Below, piece by piece: positions 50,924-61,324 of a DNA stretch of 64,000 bases (positions are counted from its first letter, which is position 1; each line of letters starts with the position of its first letter). Location: the NCBI GenBank assembly GCA_902610675.1, contig CACLWP010000002.1, positions 24,186 to 88,185 on the forward strand, written 5' to 3'. The position numbers and the translations under genes are program-made. The DNA comes from an uncultured Pelagibacteraceae bacterium. Lineage in GTDB: Bacteria > Pseudomonadota > Alphaproteobacteria > Pelagibacterales > Pelagibacteraceae. A model generated the notes under the pieces. That model was not told where the DNA came from, did not search any database, and saw only the letters and a list, made by a program, of their open reading frames with translations.

Positions 50924-52297
50924 ATGAATGATCAAGTCCAAACCGAACTTAAAAAGATTTTTAATTCAAGATTTTCAACTTCTGTATCTACTAGAACAAA
51001 TTACGCGAGAGGTGAAGATACTTATGATCCAATTTTATCAAAAGCTGTAGTATTTCCAGAGACCAATGAAGAGGTTTCTCAAATACTTAGACTTTGTAAT
51101 GAACATAAAATTCCTGTAGTGCCCTTTGGCACCGGAACATCATTAGAGGGCAATGTTGTAGGAAATGAGGAGGGAATAACTATTTGTTTAGAAAAGATGA
51201 ACAAAATTTTAAGTGTTAACGCTGAGGACTTTGATTGTAGAGTTCAAGCATGTGTTACAAAAGAGCAACTTAATGATTATTTGCGAGAAGATGGTGTTTT
51301 TTTTCCAATCGATCCAGGCGCAAATGCAGCAATTGGTGGCATGGCTTCCACATCAGCCTCGGGAACAATGGCAGTTAAATACGGTACTATGAAAACTGTT
51401 ATCACAGGTCTTACAGTTGTTATGCCTACTGGTGATATTATCAATACAGGCGGAAGAACAAAAAAAACTTCAGCAGGTTATAATCTAACGAATTTATTTA
51501 TAGGCTCTGAGGGAACACTAGGGATAATTACTGAGGTTCAATTAAGGCTCTCACCAATACCAGAAAGTATAATGTCTGCTGTTTGTCATTTCCCATCTTT
51601 AAAGAAAGCAGTTCAAACTGCACAACAAGTAATTCAATATGGTGTACCAATTGCAAGAATTGAAATGCTCAACAAAGATCAAATGGGCATAAGTATAAAT
51701 TACTCAAAATTAACCAATGTTGAAGAAACACCTACACTTTTTTTTGAATTTCACGGCACAGAATTATCTAATAATGAAAATATCAAAATCGTGGAGGAAA
51801 TCTCCAAAGATAATGATGGTAGCTCTTTTAAATGGGCTAAAGATTTAGAAGAAAGAAATAAACTTTGGAGGGCGAGATGGGATGTATACTATTCTGTAAA
51901 GGCTTTGATAAATAATGGAAGAGTTTACTCAACAGATGTGTGTCTACCTATTTCAAATATAACAGAGTGCGTAAATTATGCTGAGGAACAAGCGAAAAAA
52001 TTTGGACTTAGGGCTCCAATGGTGGGTCATCTTGGAGATGGAAATTTTCATGTGCTGTTACCATTTGATCCTGAAAAAAAAGAAACATATAAAAAAATAA
52101 GGGAATTTAATGATTTGTTAATTAAAAAGACACTAGAATTAAACGGAACAATAACTGGAGAACACGGCGTGGGTCTTCACAAAAAAGAATATCTTCTAAA
52201 GGAGCATGGCGACAATATTCCTTTGATGAAGTTAATCAAAAGAAGTATTGATCAAAACAATATTATGAATCCTGGCAAGATTTTCGATCTTAATTAA
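50924..52297 (+). CDS. FAD-linked oxidase (GlcD/D-lactate dehydrogenase family)
   Basis: VPFGTGTSLEGNV, DPGANAAIGGMASTSASGTMAVKYGTMK, GHLGDGNFHVLLPFD, GEHGVGLHKKEYL. Confidence 0.94.
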   Translation: MNDQVQTELKKIFNSRFSTSVSTRTNYARGEDTYDPILSKAVVFPETNEEVSQILRLCNEHKIPVVPFGTGTSLEGNVVGNEEGITICLEKMNKILSVNAEDFDCRVQACVTKEQLNDYLREDGVFFPIDPGANAAIGGMASTSASGTMAVKYGTMKTVITGLTVVMPTGDIINTGGRTKKTSAGYNLTNLFIGSEGTLGIITEVQLRLSPIPESIMSAVCHFPSLKKAVQTAQQVIQYGVPIARIEMLNKDQMGISINYSKLTNVEETPTLFFEFHGTELSNNENIKIVEEISKDNDGSSFKWAKDLEERNKLWRARWDVYYSVKALINNGRVYSTDVCLPISNITECVNYAEEQAKKFGLRAPMVGHLGDGNFHVLLPFDPEKKETYKKIREFNDLLIKKTLELNGTITGEHGVGLHKKEYLLKEHGDNIPLMKLIKRSIDQNNIMNPGKIFDLN

Positions 52298-52308
52298 TAC
52301 AAAAGTTT

Positions 52309-53262
52309 ATGAAAAAAATTTTGATTACAAGAAAATTGATCAAGGATAGTGAAGATAAAGCGTCTAAAACATTTAATCCAATATTTAATAGCAATGATGA
52401 GCTATATTCTCAATCCAAAGTAATAGAGTTGAGCCAGGGTTGTGATGGTATTTTATCATCCCTCACAGAAAAGATGGATAAAGCAACTATAGATAAATTA
52501 CCGGATACAGTGAAAATTATTTCAAATTTTGCGGTTGGTTTTGGAAATATAGATTTGGAAGCAGCAAAAAAAAGAGGAATTGTAGTAACCAATACACCTG
52601 AAGTTTTATCTGATGCAACAGCAGAGATTGGTATTTTGTTGATATTAGGAGCTTGTAGAAGAGCTGCAGAGGGAATCGAGTCTGCTAGAGAGGGTGGATG
52701 GAAATGGTCTGCAGATTATTTAATTGGTAAGCAACTAACTGGAACTAGGTTGGGTGTTTTAGGGATGGGAAGGATTGGACAAAAAATTGCAAGAATAGCA
52801 AAGTCTTTAGGCATGGTGATACATTATCACAATAGATCAAAGTTATCTGAAGATAAGGAAAATGGAGCAACTTATCATGATAATATTAAAAGTCTTTTTT
52901 CAGTTTCTGATGTTTTGTCTATTTGTTGTCCTGCAACTAAGGAAACTGAAAATATGATAAATAAAGAAACAGTCGAATATTTTCCAAAAGGAGCAGTAAT
53001 AACAAATGTTGCAAGAGGTGATATAGTTGATGACGAAGCTTTGATAGATGCACTTAATAGAAGAAAAATTTATGCAGCAGGTTTAGATGTCTACAAGAAT
53101 GAACCAAATTTAAATCCTGGATATCTAAAAATTAAATCAGCTTTCGTTCTACCTCATTTAGGGAGCGCAACTAAAGACACAAGAATTGCAATGGCTAATT
53201 TAGCTATTGATAATATTGATGAGTTTTTTAATACAGGAAATTGCACAAATAAAGTCAATTAA
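52309..53262 (+). CDS. D-isomer-specific 2-hydroxyacid dehydrogenase (GRHPR/glyoxylate reductase-like)
   Basis: FAVGFGNIDLEAAKKRGIVVTNTP, LGVLGMGRIGQKIARIA, NVARGDIVDDEALIDAL, LPHLGSAT. Confidence 0.94.
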   Translation: MKKILITRKLIKDSEDKASKTFNPIFNSNDELYSQSKVIELSQGCDGILSSLTEKMDKATIDKLPDTVKIISNFAVGFGNIDLEAAKKRGIVVTNTPEVLSDATAEIGILLILGACRRAAEGIESAREGGWKWSADYLIGKQLTGTRLGVLGMGRIGQKIARIAKSLGMVIHYHNRSKLSEDKENGATYHDNIKSLFSVSDVLSICCPATKETENMINKETVEYFPKGAVITNVARGDIVDDEALIDALNRRKIYAAGLDVYKNEPNLNPGYLKIKSAFVLPHLGSATKDTRIAMANLAIDNIDEFFNTGNCTNKVN

Positions 53263-53381
53263 TACTACCCTAGATTGAAATTAATTAAATTTCTGCGGCA
53301 TCTACACAATTTTTTAGAAAGACTCTAATTGAATTCTATGTTTAAATTATGGGAGTTAATTAACTACAAAGAGGAGTAATA

Positions 53382-54539
53382 ATGACTAAAGAAAACAAAT
53401 CATTGAAGGTGAAAACATCTTCAAGACGAAAGTTCTTTAAAACTGCTGCTAAAGCGAGTGCTGTAGCTGCAGCTGCCGTTGCAATGCCAAACATAGCAAC
53501 TGCTGGCGGTCACACAACTTTAAAGATGCAAGCTGCATGGCCAAGTGGAGCAAACATCTTTTTTGAAATGGCCGGAGACTACTGCAAAATGGTAGATCAA
53601 ATGTCTGGTGGTAAACTTAAGATAGATCTTCAACCAGTTGGAGCAGTCGTAAAGACTTCAGAAATCGGACAAGCAGTAAGTTCTGGTGTAGTAGATATGG
53701 GTCACTGGGTGACTGCATATTGGTATGGTAAAAATCCAGCTGCATCTTTATTTGGAACTGGTCCTTCATACGGAATGTCATCTCAAGAAGTTATGGGATG
53801 GATGGAGTATGGTGGAGGAAGAAAACTATATGACGAAACTCTTGCAAAAGTAGGATTCGATTATGTTGGTTTTTTCCATATGCCTATGCCAGCTCAGCCT
53901 TTTGGTTGGTTCAAAAAGAACGTAACTAAAGTATCTGACGTTAAAGGTATGAAGTATAGAACAGTTGGTCTAGCGACTAACGTTTTAACTGCGATGGGAA
54001 TGGTAGTTAGACAATTACCAGGTGGTGAAATTCAACCAGCTATGAAAACTGGTTTGATTGAAGCAGCTGAGTTTAACAACCCAACTTCAGACTCTCAATT
54101 TGGTATGCAAGATGTTTCTAAGCACTATCACTTAGGAAGCTTCCACCAATCTCAAGAGATGTTTGAGATCCCAGTAAACAAAAAAACATATAATAGTTTA
54201 TCGCCTGCACACCAAGCAATATTGAAAAATGCTGCTTATGCTGCGAACAGTGATAACTACTTTAAAGCTTTAGTAAGATACTCAGCTGACTTAGCTAAGT
54301 TGATGAATGAGCATAAAGTAAATGTGTATCAAACTTCTGATGAGATCTTAGCTCAACAATTAAAAGGTTGGGATAAGGTAATTGGTGACTTCAATAAGAA
54401 GGATCCTTTCTTTAAAAAAGTTGTCGATTCTCAGAAAAAATACGCGAAGAGAGTAATGAAGTACTTGCTGATGAATCAGCCAAATTACAAACTTGCGTAT
54501 GAAAATGAGTTTGGTCCAATTGGAAAAGTTAAGATATAA
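53382..54539 (+). CDS. TRAP transporter solute-binding subunit (DctP-type) with Tat-like signal
   Basis: SSRRKFFKTAAKASAVAAAAVAMPNIATA; AAWPSGANIFFEMAGDYCKMVDQMSGGKLKIDLQPVGAVV; strong SD AAAGAGGAG upstream. Confidence 0.94.
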   Translation: MTKENKSLKVKTSSRRKFFKTAAKASAVAAAAVAMPNIATAGGHTTLKMQAAWPSGANIFFEMAGDYCKMVDQMSGGKLKIDLQPVGAVVKTSEIGQAVSSGVVDMGHWVTAYWYGKNPAASLFGTGPSYGMSSQEVMGWMEYGGGRKLYDETLAKVGFDYVGFFHMPMPAQPFGWFKKNVTKVSDVKGMKYRTVGLATNVLTAMGMVVRQLPGGEIQPAMKTGLIEAAEFNNPTSDSQFGMQDVSKHYHLGSFHQSQEMFEIPVNKKTYNSLSPAHQAILKNAAYAANSDNYFKALVRYSADLAKLMNEHKVNVYQTSDEILAQQLKGWDKVIGDFNKKDPFFKKVVDSQKKYAKRVMKYLLMNQPNYKLAYENEFGPIGKVKI

Positions 54540-54560
54540 TTAACTTTTATAAATTTTATT

Positions 54561-54584
54561 AAGGGGGCTTCGGCCCCCTTTTTT
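54561..54584 (+). terminator. Rho-independent terminator/attenuator after dctP-type gene
   Basis: AAGGGGGCTTCGGCCCCCTTTTTT: stem GGGGGC/GCCCCC with UUCG loop and U-tract. Confidence 0.93.
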
Positions 54585-54624
54585 GTTTGATTAATTAAGA
54601 ACAATTCAATAAAAGTTTATATCT

Positions 54625-55215
54625 ATGCTGAGATCTTATATAAAGTTTGCTGATCGTTTAAGCGTCTCTATGGGTAAAGCTTTTTCGTGGTGTATAGTCA
54701 TCTTAATGGGTGGAACCTGTTATGAGGTCTTTATGGCATATGCTCTAAACGCACCGACCCTTTGGAATTTTGATTTTAGCCTTCAAATGTATGGAGCAAT
54801 TTTTATGATGGCAGGTGCTTATACATTATCAACAGAAGCGCATGTTAGAGGAGATGTAATTTATAGATTATTCTCTCAAAAAACACAGGCTTATATTGAT
54901 TTAGTTTTATATTTTATTTTCTTTTTTCCAGGCGTTATCGCTCTTGCTTTTTATGGTTACGAGTATGCCGCTTTGGCGTGGAAAATTGGAGAGACCAGCT
55001 GGAATAGTCCAGCACAAATTCAAATTTATATGGCAAAGTCTTTAATACCTTTGTCAGGAACTCTTTTAACCTTACAAGGTATTAGCGAAGTGTTTAGATG
55101 TTTAATTTGCATCAAACAAGGTAGTTGGCCAGAAAGAATTTCAAAGGATGCAGAAGAAACTGAAAAAATATTAATGAGAACTGCTCAGAAAGGAAACGTG
55201 GACGATGTTATTTAG
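54625..55215 (+). CDS. TRAP transporter small permease (DctQ)
   Basis: Four TM helices, MMAGAYTLSTEAHVRGDVIYR; between DctP and DctM. Confidence 0.92.
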   Translation: MLRSYIKFADRLSVSMGKAFSWCIVILMGGTCYEVFMAYALNAPTLWNFDFSLQMYGAIFMMAGAYTLSTEAHVRGDVIYRLFSQKTQAYIDLVLYFIFFFPGVIALAFYGYEYAALAWKIGETSWNSPAQIQIYMAKSLIPLSGTLLTLQGISEVFRCLICIKQGSWPERISKDAEETEKILMRTAQKGNVDDVI

Positions 55216-56566
55216 TCTTACAAATCCAGAAGTAGCAATAATGATGATGGGGATATTTCTCTTTGCAGTTTTATTGGGATTTCCAATTGCATTCACATTA
55301 ATGGCAATGGGTTTAGGTTTTGGATATTATGCTTATTTTGATCCAACAAAAATGGAACATTTGTTTGATAACAGGATATTCCAACTTTTTGTACAAAATA
55401 CCTACACTGTAATGGACAACAATGTCTTAACCGCCGTCCCACTTTTTCTATTTATGGGTTATTTAGTTGAAAGAGCTGGAATAGTTGCAAAATTATTTTT
55501 TGCAATCAGGTTAGCTTCTCACAAACTTCCTGCTTCGATGGCAGTTGCAGCATTAATCACTTGTACTTTATTTTCAACAGCAACAGGAATTATTGGAGCG
55601 GTTGTAACTTTAATGGGTCTTTTAGCTTGGCCAGCGATGGTAAAAGCTGGGTATGATAAAAAATTTGCATCTGGAATAATTTGTTCTGGCGGATGTTTAG
55701 GAATTTTAATTCCACCTAGTATTATGTTAATAGTTTATTCTGTTATTGCACAGTTATCTCCATTAAGATTATTTGCTGCAGCAATCTTTCCAGGACTGAT
55801 GTTGGCTGGATTATACATAGGTTATGCAGTTTTTAGGGCTTGGTTAAATCCATCAATTGCTCCAAAACCTGCAGCAGAGGAGATACCACCAACATCTGTA
55901 ATTATGAGAGAAGTGTTAGTTTCATTCTTACCATTATTCTCACTAATTATTTTAGTTTTGGGGACAATACTTGCAGGTATAGCTACGCCAGCAGAGGCTG
56001 CTGCAGTAGGTGCTTTTGGAGCTTTAGTACTTTCTTATTTCTATAAAACTTTAAAATGGAAGAATTTTAAAGAGTCAGTATTTTTAACAGCAAAAACAAC
56101 AGCCATGATTATGTGGTTGTTTATTGGTTCTTGGACTTTCGCTTCTGTTTTTTCTTATTTAGGTGGTCATGAGGTATTTGAGCATTTCTTTAAATCTTTA
56201 AATCTTCAACCTTGGCAGTTCTTAGTAATAACCCAAATAATCATTTTTTTATTAGGATGGCCCCTTGAATGGACAGAAATTTTAATAATTTTTGTTCCAA
56301 TCTTTTTACCTTTGGTTGAATTTTTTGGAGTAAATCCATATTTCTTTGCAATGTTGATTGCATTAAACTTACAGACTTCATTTTTAACTCCACCGATGGC
56401 GATGTCTGCTTACTATTTAAAAGGTGTTCAATCAAAGAATGTTGAATTGATGCAAATATTTAGTGGCATAATGCCATTTTTGGGAATTGTAATTTTAGCA
56501 ATGGTTTTAATGTATTTGTTTCCAGGAATAGCACTTTGGTTGCCTGAGACTTTATTTGCTAATTAG
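55205..56566 (+). CDS. TRAP transporter large permease (DctM)
   Basis: LLGFPIAFTLMAMGLGFG, VPLFLFMGYLVERAGI, GGCLGILIPPSIMLIVYSVIAQ, ATPAEAAAVGAFGAL. Confidence 0.96.
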   Translation: MLFSLTNPEVAIMMMGIFLFAVLLGFPIAFTLMAMGLGFGYYAYFDPTKMEHLFDNRIFQLFVQNTYTVMDNNVLTAVPLFLFMGYLVERAGIVAKLFFAIRLASHKLPASMAVAALITCTLFSTATGIIGAVVTLMGLLAWPAMVKAGYDKKFASGIICSGGCLGILIPPSIMLIVYSVIAQLSPLRLFAAAIFPGLMLAGLYIGYAVFRAWLNPSIAPKPAAEEIPPTSVIMREVLVSFLPLFSLIILVLGTILAGIATPAEAAAVGAFGALVLSYFYKTLKWKNFKESVFLTAKTTAMIMWLFIGSWTFASVFSYLGGHEVFEHFFKSLNLQPWQFLVITQIIIFLLGWPLEWTEILIIFVPIFLPLVEFFGVNPYFFAMLIALNLQTSFLTPPMAMSAYYLKGVQSKNVELMQIFSGIMPFLGIVILAMVLMYLFPGIALWLPETLFAN

Positions 56567-56572
56567 TTTTAA

Positions 56573-57901
56573 ATGACAGACATATTCTCCTTAAGTTTAG
56601 AAGAACTAGCTGAAAAAATAAAGAGCGGTCAACTCACATCAGTGGAGACTTGTCAAACATATATAGAGAGAATAAAAAAGTTTGATAAAGATATAAAAGC
56701 CTGGGCACATTTTGATAGGAAGGTTTTATTAGAAAAAGCAGCTGAGTCTGATGAACACAGAAAAGCCGGTAAACCTACAGGACTTCTTCATGGAGTACCG
56801 ATAGCAGTTAAAGATATAATTGGAACAGTTGATATGCCCACCGAATGTGGGACTGTAATCAGAAAAGGTAAATCATATTCCCAAAACGCTGAAATAATTG
56901 ATTTACTTCATTCATCAGGTGCAATTGTGATGGGTAAAACTGCAACATCAGAGCTTGCATACTTGAGTCCTCCATCTACTACAAATCCCCACGACAAAAA
57001 TAGAACGCCAGGAGGTTCGTCTAGTGGATCAGCTGCTTCTGTTGCCTCCTTTATGGCACCAGCTTCTATTGGCTCTCAAACAGGTGGATCAATAATTAGA
57101 CCAGCATCTTATTGTGGAGTTGTTGGGTATAAACCAACTTATGGACTTATTTCAAGGAATGGTGTTTTGAGAACATCATATAATTTAGACCAAGTTGGCA
57201 TGTTTGGTCGTAAAGTAGAAGATGTAGCCATGTTAGCAAAAGTCTTAATTAAGAAAGATAAGTATGATCCAGCTACAATTCATTATTCAACAGAAAATAT
57301 TCTGGCAGAAACAAAAAAAGGTCCAATATTTGAGCCTAAGTTTATTTTTTATAAAACAGATTATTGGAAAATAATTGATAAAAAATCACGCGATGCTTTT
57401 GAATATTTTATCAAATCTTTCAAAAAAAATATTGAGATCTTCGATACTCCATCATATTTCAAGGACATACATAAGTATCATCAGATTATTCACGAAACAG
57501 ATTTAGCTAATAATTTTTCAGTTTATTATAAAAAATTTAAAAAAAAACTTTCTAAATACATGCAGGATGCTATCTCAAATGGAAACAAGTATACTGCAAA
57601 AGAATATGCTGAAGCGATTGATTTCATGAAAAGAAGCTACGAGTCTTATGAAGAGGTATTTGAAGATTACCATGGAGTATTATCCCCATCCAGCCCGGGT
57701 GTTGCCCCAAAAGGCTTGAAAAGTACTGGTACAGCCGAATTTAATAAAGTTTGGTCTTATCTAGGAACACCATGTATTTCACTACCTTTACTTGAGGGAG
57801 AAAATAATTTACCATTAGGCGTCCAATTAATTGGCAATAAGTATGATGATCATAGATTTTTAGGTGTTGCCAAATGGTTAGAGAAAGAATGTCAGGAATA
57901 A
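56573..57901 (+). CDS. Amidase signature family protein
   Basis: GVPIAVKDIIGTVDMPTECGT, TPGGSSSGSAASVASFMAPASIGSQTGGSIIRPASYCGVVGYKPTYG. Confidence 0.95.
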   Translation: MTDIFSLSLEELAEKIKSGQLTSVETCQTYIERIKKFDKDIKAWAHFDRKVLLEKAAESDEHRKAGKPTGLLHGVPIAVKDIIGTVDMPTECGTVIRKGKSYSQNAEIIDLLHSSGAIVMGKTATSELAYLSPPSTTNPHDKNRTPGGSSSGSAASVASFMAPASIGSQTGGSIIRPASYCGVVGYKPTYGLISRNGVLRTSYNLDQVGMFGRKVEDVAMLAKVLIKKDKYDPATIHYSTENILAETKKGPIFEPKFIFYKTDYWKIIDKKSRDAFEYFIKSFKKNIEIFDTPSYFKDIHKYHQIIHETDLANNFSVYYKKFKKKLSKYMQDAISNGNKYTAKEYAEAIDFMKRSYESYEEVFEDYHGVLSPSSPGVAPKGLKSTGTAEFNKVWSYLGTPCISLPLLEGENNLPLGVQLIGNKYDDHRFLGVAKWLEKECQE

Positions 57902-57905
57902 TTTT

Positions 57906-58082
57906 ATGAATAAAATAACAACAATTATAGGTTTGTCGTTTGCTGTTTTCTTTTTGATTGGTTTAGCAACAACGCTTACTAAATCAATGATGATAGGTTT
58001 TCTCGATGTATTGCCAGTTTATATTTTAATGGCTGCTGCTATCATAATGATGATTTACGAAGCCTTTTTTGATAAAAGCTAA
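57906..58082 (+). CDS. Small two-helix membrane protein (58 aa)
   Basis: Own translation MNKITTIIGLSFAVFFLIGLATTLTKSMMIGFLDVLPVYILMAAAIIMMIYEAFFDKS*; below the track cutoff. Confidence 0.6.
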   Translation: MNKITTIIGLSFAVFFLIGLATTLTKSMMIGFLDVLPVYILMAAAIIMMIYEAFFDKS

Positions 58083-58093
58083 TTTGTCGTAAA

Positions 58094-58999
58094 TTGAATA
58101 ATTCGAAAAAAAATTTTTTTTCTTACTCCTTATTATTTATTCAGCCAATTTTTATGGCGAGTAATCTTGTTGTAGCAAGAGGTGGTGTTGAGTTTGTACC
58201 TCCAATATCATTAGCTTTTTGGAGATGGACACTAGTTTTTTTAATATTATTACCTTTTACATACATAACATTAAAAAAAAATTTAAAGATTATTAAAAAA
58301 GAATATAAAAAATTATTTTTTTTAGGCTCAATGGGATGTGGGGTATGTGGAGCTTTTCCATTTTTAGCAGGTGAAACCACAACTGTAACTAATATGGGAA
58401 TTATTTACACATCATCACCAGTATTCATAATTTTGATTTCTTACTTTTTCTTTCACGAAAAAGTAAATCTCACAAAAATAATTGGATTAATTGCATGTTT
58501 AATAGGAGTTTTTACAATCATTATAAAAGGAGATTTAAATTTATTAATTAATTTACAATTTACGATTGGTGATTTATGGATGTTGGCTGCTGCAATCGGA
58601 TGGGCATTATATTCTATTTATTTATTTTACTGGAGTTCAGAACTTAAAATTTTTGAAAGATTCACTTTAATATCATTTTTTGGAGCTTTAAGTTTATTAC
58701 CATTTTATATTGGCGAAGAGATATTTTATAAACAAACCGTTTTTTTACCTGAATTTTACTTCTGGGTAACTTTTGCTGCTATTTCACCAGGAATAATAGC
58801 TTTTACACTTTATACAGTTGCTCAAAAAAAATTAGGTGCGTCGTTAACAGGATTTACTCTTTATGTTTTTACAGTTTATGGAGCAATTTATGGGTATTTT
58901 TTATTTGACGAAAAATTTGAAAATTATCATTTCATTGGAACGATCTTAGTGTTTTTTGGCATATACTTAGCAAAGAAAAAAGATGTTGAAAAAGTATAG
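58094..58999 (+). CDS. EamA/DMT-family transporter
   Basis: About 10 TM helices; SNLVVARGGVEFVPPISLAFWRW...YTSSPVFIILISYFFFHEKV. Track start is a TTG. Confidence 0.85.
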   Translation: MNNSKKNFFSYSLLFIQPIFMASNLVVARGGVEFVPPISLAFWRWTLVFLILLPFTYITLKKNLKIIKKEYKKLFFLGSMGCGVCGAFPFLAGETTTVTNMGIIYTSSPVFIILISYFFFHEKVNLTKIIGLIACLIGVFTIIIKGDLNLLINLQFTIGDLWMLAAAIGWALYSIYLFYWSSELKIFERFTLISFFGALSLLPFYIGEEIFYKQTVFLPEFYFWVTFAAISPGIIAFTLYTVAQKKLGASLTGFTLYVFTVYGAIYGYFLFDEKFENYHFIGTILVFFGIYLAKKKDVEKV

Positions 59000-59801
59000 G
59001 AATAATTTGTTGTTATTTTTTCAAATAATTATTTTTGTTTATTTTTTAATCATAGTTTTTTTATATTTTTATCAGAGAAATTTATTATATCATCCTAGCG
59101 AAAATAATTATTCTGGTGATCAAATATCAGTCCCCATTGAAAAAGTAAAAATTAATACAGATGATAATATTGAATTATTGGGTTGGTTTCATAAAAAAGA
59201 CTTAGAAAAATATAAAACTGTTTTATTTTTTCATGGAAACGCTGGTTCTCTTGAAAATAGAATTCATAAACTAAACCACTTCCATAAAATGGATGTTAAC
59301 TTTTTAATAATTGCCTGGAGAGGGTTTAGTGGTAATGAAGGAAAACCATCTGAGAAAGGCCTTTATGAAGATGGGAAAAGTGGAATAAATTGGTTAGTTA
59401 GCAAAGGTGTCAAGGAGGAAAATATTGTTATTTATGGAGAGTCATTAGGGACTGGCGTTGCAACTCATTTATCACAAAATAAAAACTTTGCTGGTATTAT
59501 ATTGGAAACTCCTTTTACTTCTATGATTGATGCAGCAAAAACGTTTTATCCATACATACCCGTAAGTTTATTATTGAAAGATAAGTTTGATAATAAAAGC
59601 AAAATTCAAAATATAAAAATTCCAATTCTTATAATGCATGGTGAAGCTGACCAAATAGTTCCATTTTTTATGGGAAAAAAAATATATGAAAAAGCAAATG
59701 AACCAAAATATTCTTATTTCACAAAACATGACAATCATATGATGGAGTATGATGAAAACCTTGTTAAAGCTCTTAATTCGTTTCTCAAAAGTTTAAATTA
59801 A
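58983..59801 (+). CDS. Alpha/beta hydrolase
   Basis: VLFFHGNAGSLENRI, IVIYGESLGTGVATHL, IPILIMHGEADQIVP. Confidence 0.92.
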   Translation: MLKKYRNNLLLFFQIIIFVYFLIIVFLYFYQRNLLYHPSENNYSGDQISVPIEKVKINTDDNIELLGWFHKKDLEKYKTVLFFHGNAGSLENRIHKLNHFHKMDVNFLIIAWRGFSGNEGKPSEKGLYEDGKSGINWLVSKGVKEENIVIYGESLGTGVATHLSQNKNFAGIILETPFTSMIDAAKTFYPYIPVSLLLKDKFDNKSKIQNIKIPILIMHGEADQIVPFFMGKKIYEKANEPKYSYFTKHDNHMMEYDENLVKALNSFLKSLN

Positions 59802-59850
59802 GCCACAATCTCAACAAATATAACTCAGAATTTAATTTTATTAAAAGATA

Positions 59851-60414
59851 ATGAAAAGATTATCTTTTTTATTTATTGCAATATTTATTTTTATTGCGAA
59901 TGCTTACTCAAAAGATGATTTTTTTGAACCAGATGATTTATTTCACATAGATCATATGGACTCACACAACAAAGAGTTTAGTTTATATTTTAAAGGAAGA
60001 GAAAAATCTATTTTAGCTAGAGGCGAAAATAACAATTATATAAATGATTATCCAAAAGATCTTTATATATATAATCATTTAACAAAGTCTTCTTCACCTT
60101 TAATTTCTTATGAGTGGTTTCCTTCAAAAGCTAAATATTTTTTACAAGAGTATGATTTTCCGGTATTTCCAGATGACTTTGCATATTATTTATTAAAAGA
60201 TGACAAAACATTGGTAATGATTAGTGCTGTAAAAAGTTTAAATGCTAATTTTAAATATGATATCAGCAGTAAGAAACTAGAACTTTATCCTACTACTGGT
60301 AAATTCGACTTTATAATCTCCTCATTTTCTAAAGATTGTGGTCATTATAAATTTGATGATAATTATAAATGTAATATCTATAAACCTTTGATCTCTAGCA
60401 ATTTAATCAATTAA
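59851..60414 (+). CDS. Secreted hypothetical protein
   Basis: Signal-peptide-like N-terminus; no family recognised. Confidence 0.6.
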   Translation: MKRLSFLFIAIFIFIANAYSKDDFFEPDDLFHIDHMDSHNKEFSLYFKGREKSILARGENNNYINDYPKDLYIYNHLTKSSSPLISYEWFPSKAKYFLQEYDFPVFPDDFAYYLLKDDKTLVMISAVKSLNANFKYDISSKKLELYPTTGKFDFIISSFSKDCGHYKFDDNYKCNIYKPLISSNLIN

Positions 60415-61324
60415 TTTGAGTAAAAGCCTCAGCAAATTTTTCTGCTTCGAACAACTGTAAGTCGTCTTCTTTTTCACCCAAACCTAGTGCAATAATTGGA
60501 ATTTCATATTTTTTTGCTAGCGCTAACAAAATTCCACCCTTGGCTGTACCATCTAATTTTGTCATCACGATACCTGTTATTGGAATGATTTTATTAAATT
60601 CTTCGACTTGATTTAATACATTTTGTCCTGAGGTTGCATCTAAAACTAAGATAACATTATGAGGTGCGTTGGGATCTATTTTTTTTGTGACATTCGCTAT
60701 CTTTTTATATTCTTCCATTAAATTTTTTTTATTTTGGAGTCTTCCCGCAGTATCTATCAAAACTTGATCAAAACTATTTTTAATAGCTTCATCCACAGCT
60801 TTAAAAGCAACTGAGGCGGGATCAGCTCCTTGAGATGATTTTACTATTTGAACATCTACTTTACTTGCCCAATTTTCTAGTTGTTCAATTGCAGCGGCAC
60901 GAAATGTATCTGAAGCTGCAAATATGACTTTACTGCCGTTGTTCTTTAATATCTTTCCAATTTTACCGATGGTTGTTGTTTTCCCAACGCCGTTCACCCC
61001 AGAAATTAATGTTGCATTAAGCTTTTCCTTTTTCTTGAAAAAGGATTTATTTTCCAAAGGTTTCATCAAAGAAATTATGTATTCTTTTAAAATAGAGTTT
61101 ATCTCTTTAGGTAGATCATTATTTGGATCAATTTTTTTTCTAGAAATTATTTCTTTTATTTCAGAGGCAGCTTCAACCCCCACATCTGATTGAATTAAAA
61201 ATTCCTCAATTTTATTTAAATTTTCGTCATTAATTTCTTTTTTGACAATTATTTCTTTAAGTCCAGATGTAATCGCTGATGCACTTTTTTTAAATCCGAT
61301 TTTAAATTTATCAAAGATTCCCAT
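60407..61324 (-). CDS. ftsY: SRP receptor FtsY
   Basis: LISGVNGVGKTTTIGKIGKIL, FAASDTFRAAAIEQLENWA, VLIDTAGRLQNKKNLMEE, TKLDGTAKGGILLALA. Confidence 0.97.
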   Translation of the reverse strand: MGIFDKFKIGFKKSASAITSGLKEIIVKKEINDENLNKIEEFLIQSDVGVEAASEIKEIISRKKIDPNNDLPKEINSILKEYIISLMKPLENKSFFKKKEKLNATLISGVNGVGKTTTIGKIGKILKNNGSKVIFAASDTFRAAAIEQLENWASKVDVQIVKSSQGADPASVAFKAVDEAIKNSFDQVLIDTAGRLQNKKNLMEEYKKIANVTKKIDPNAPHNVILVLDATSGQNVLNQVEEFNKIIPITGIVMTKLDGTAKGGILLALAKKYEIPIIALGLGEKEDDLQLFEAEKFAEAFTQIN

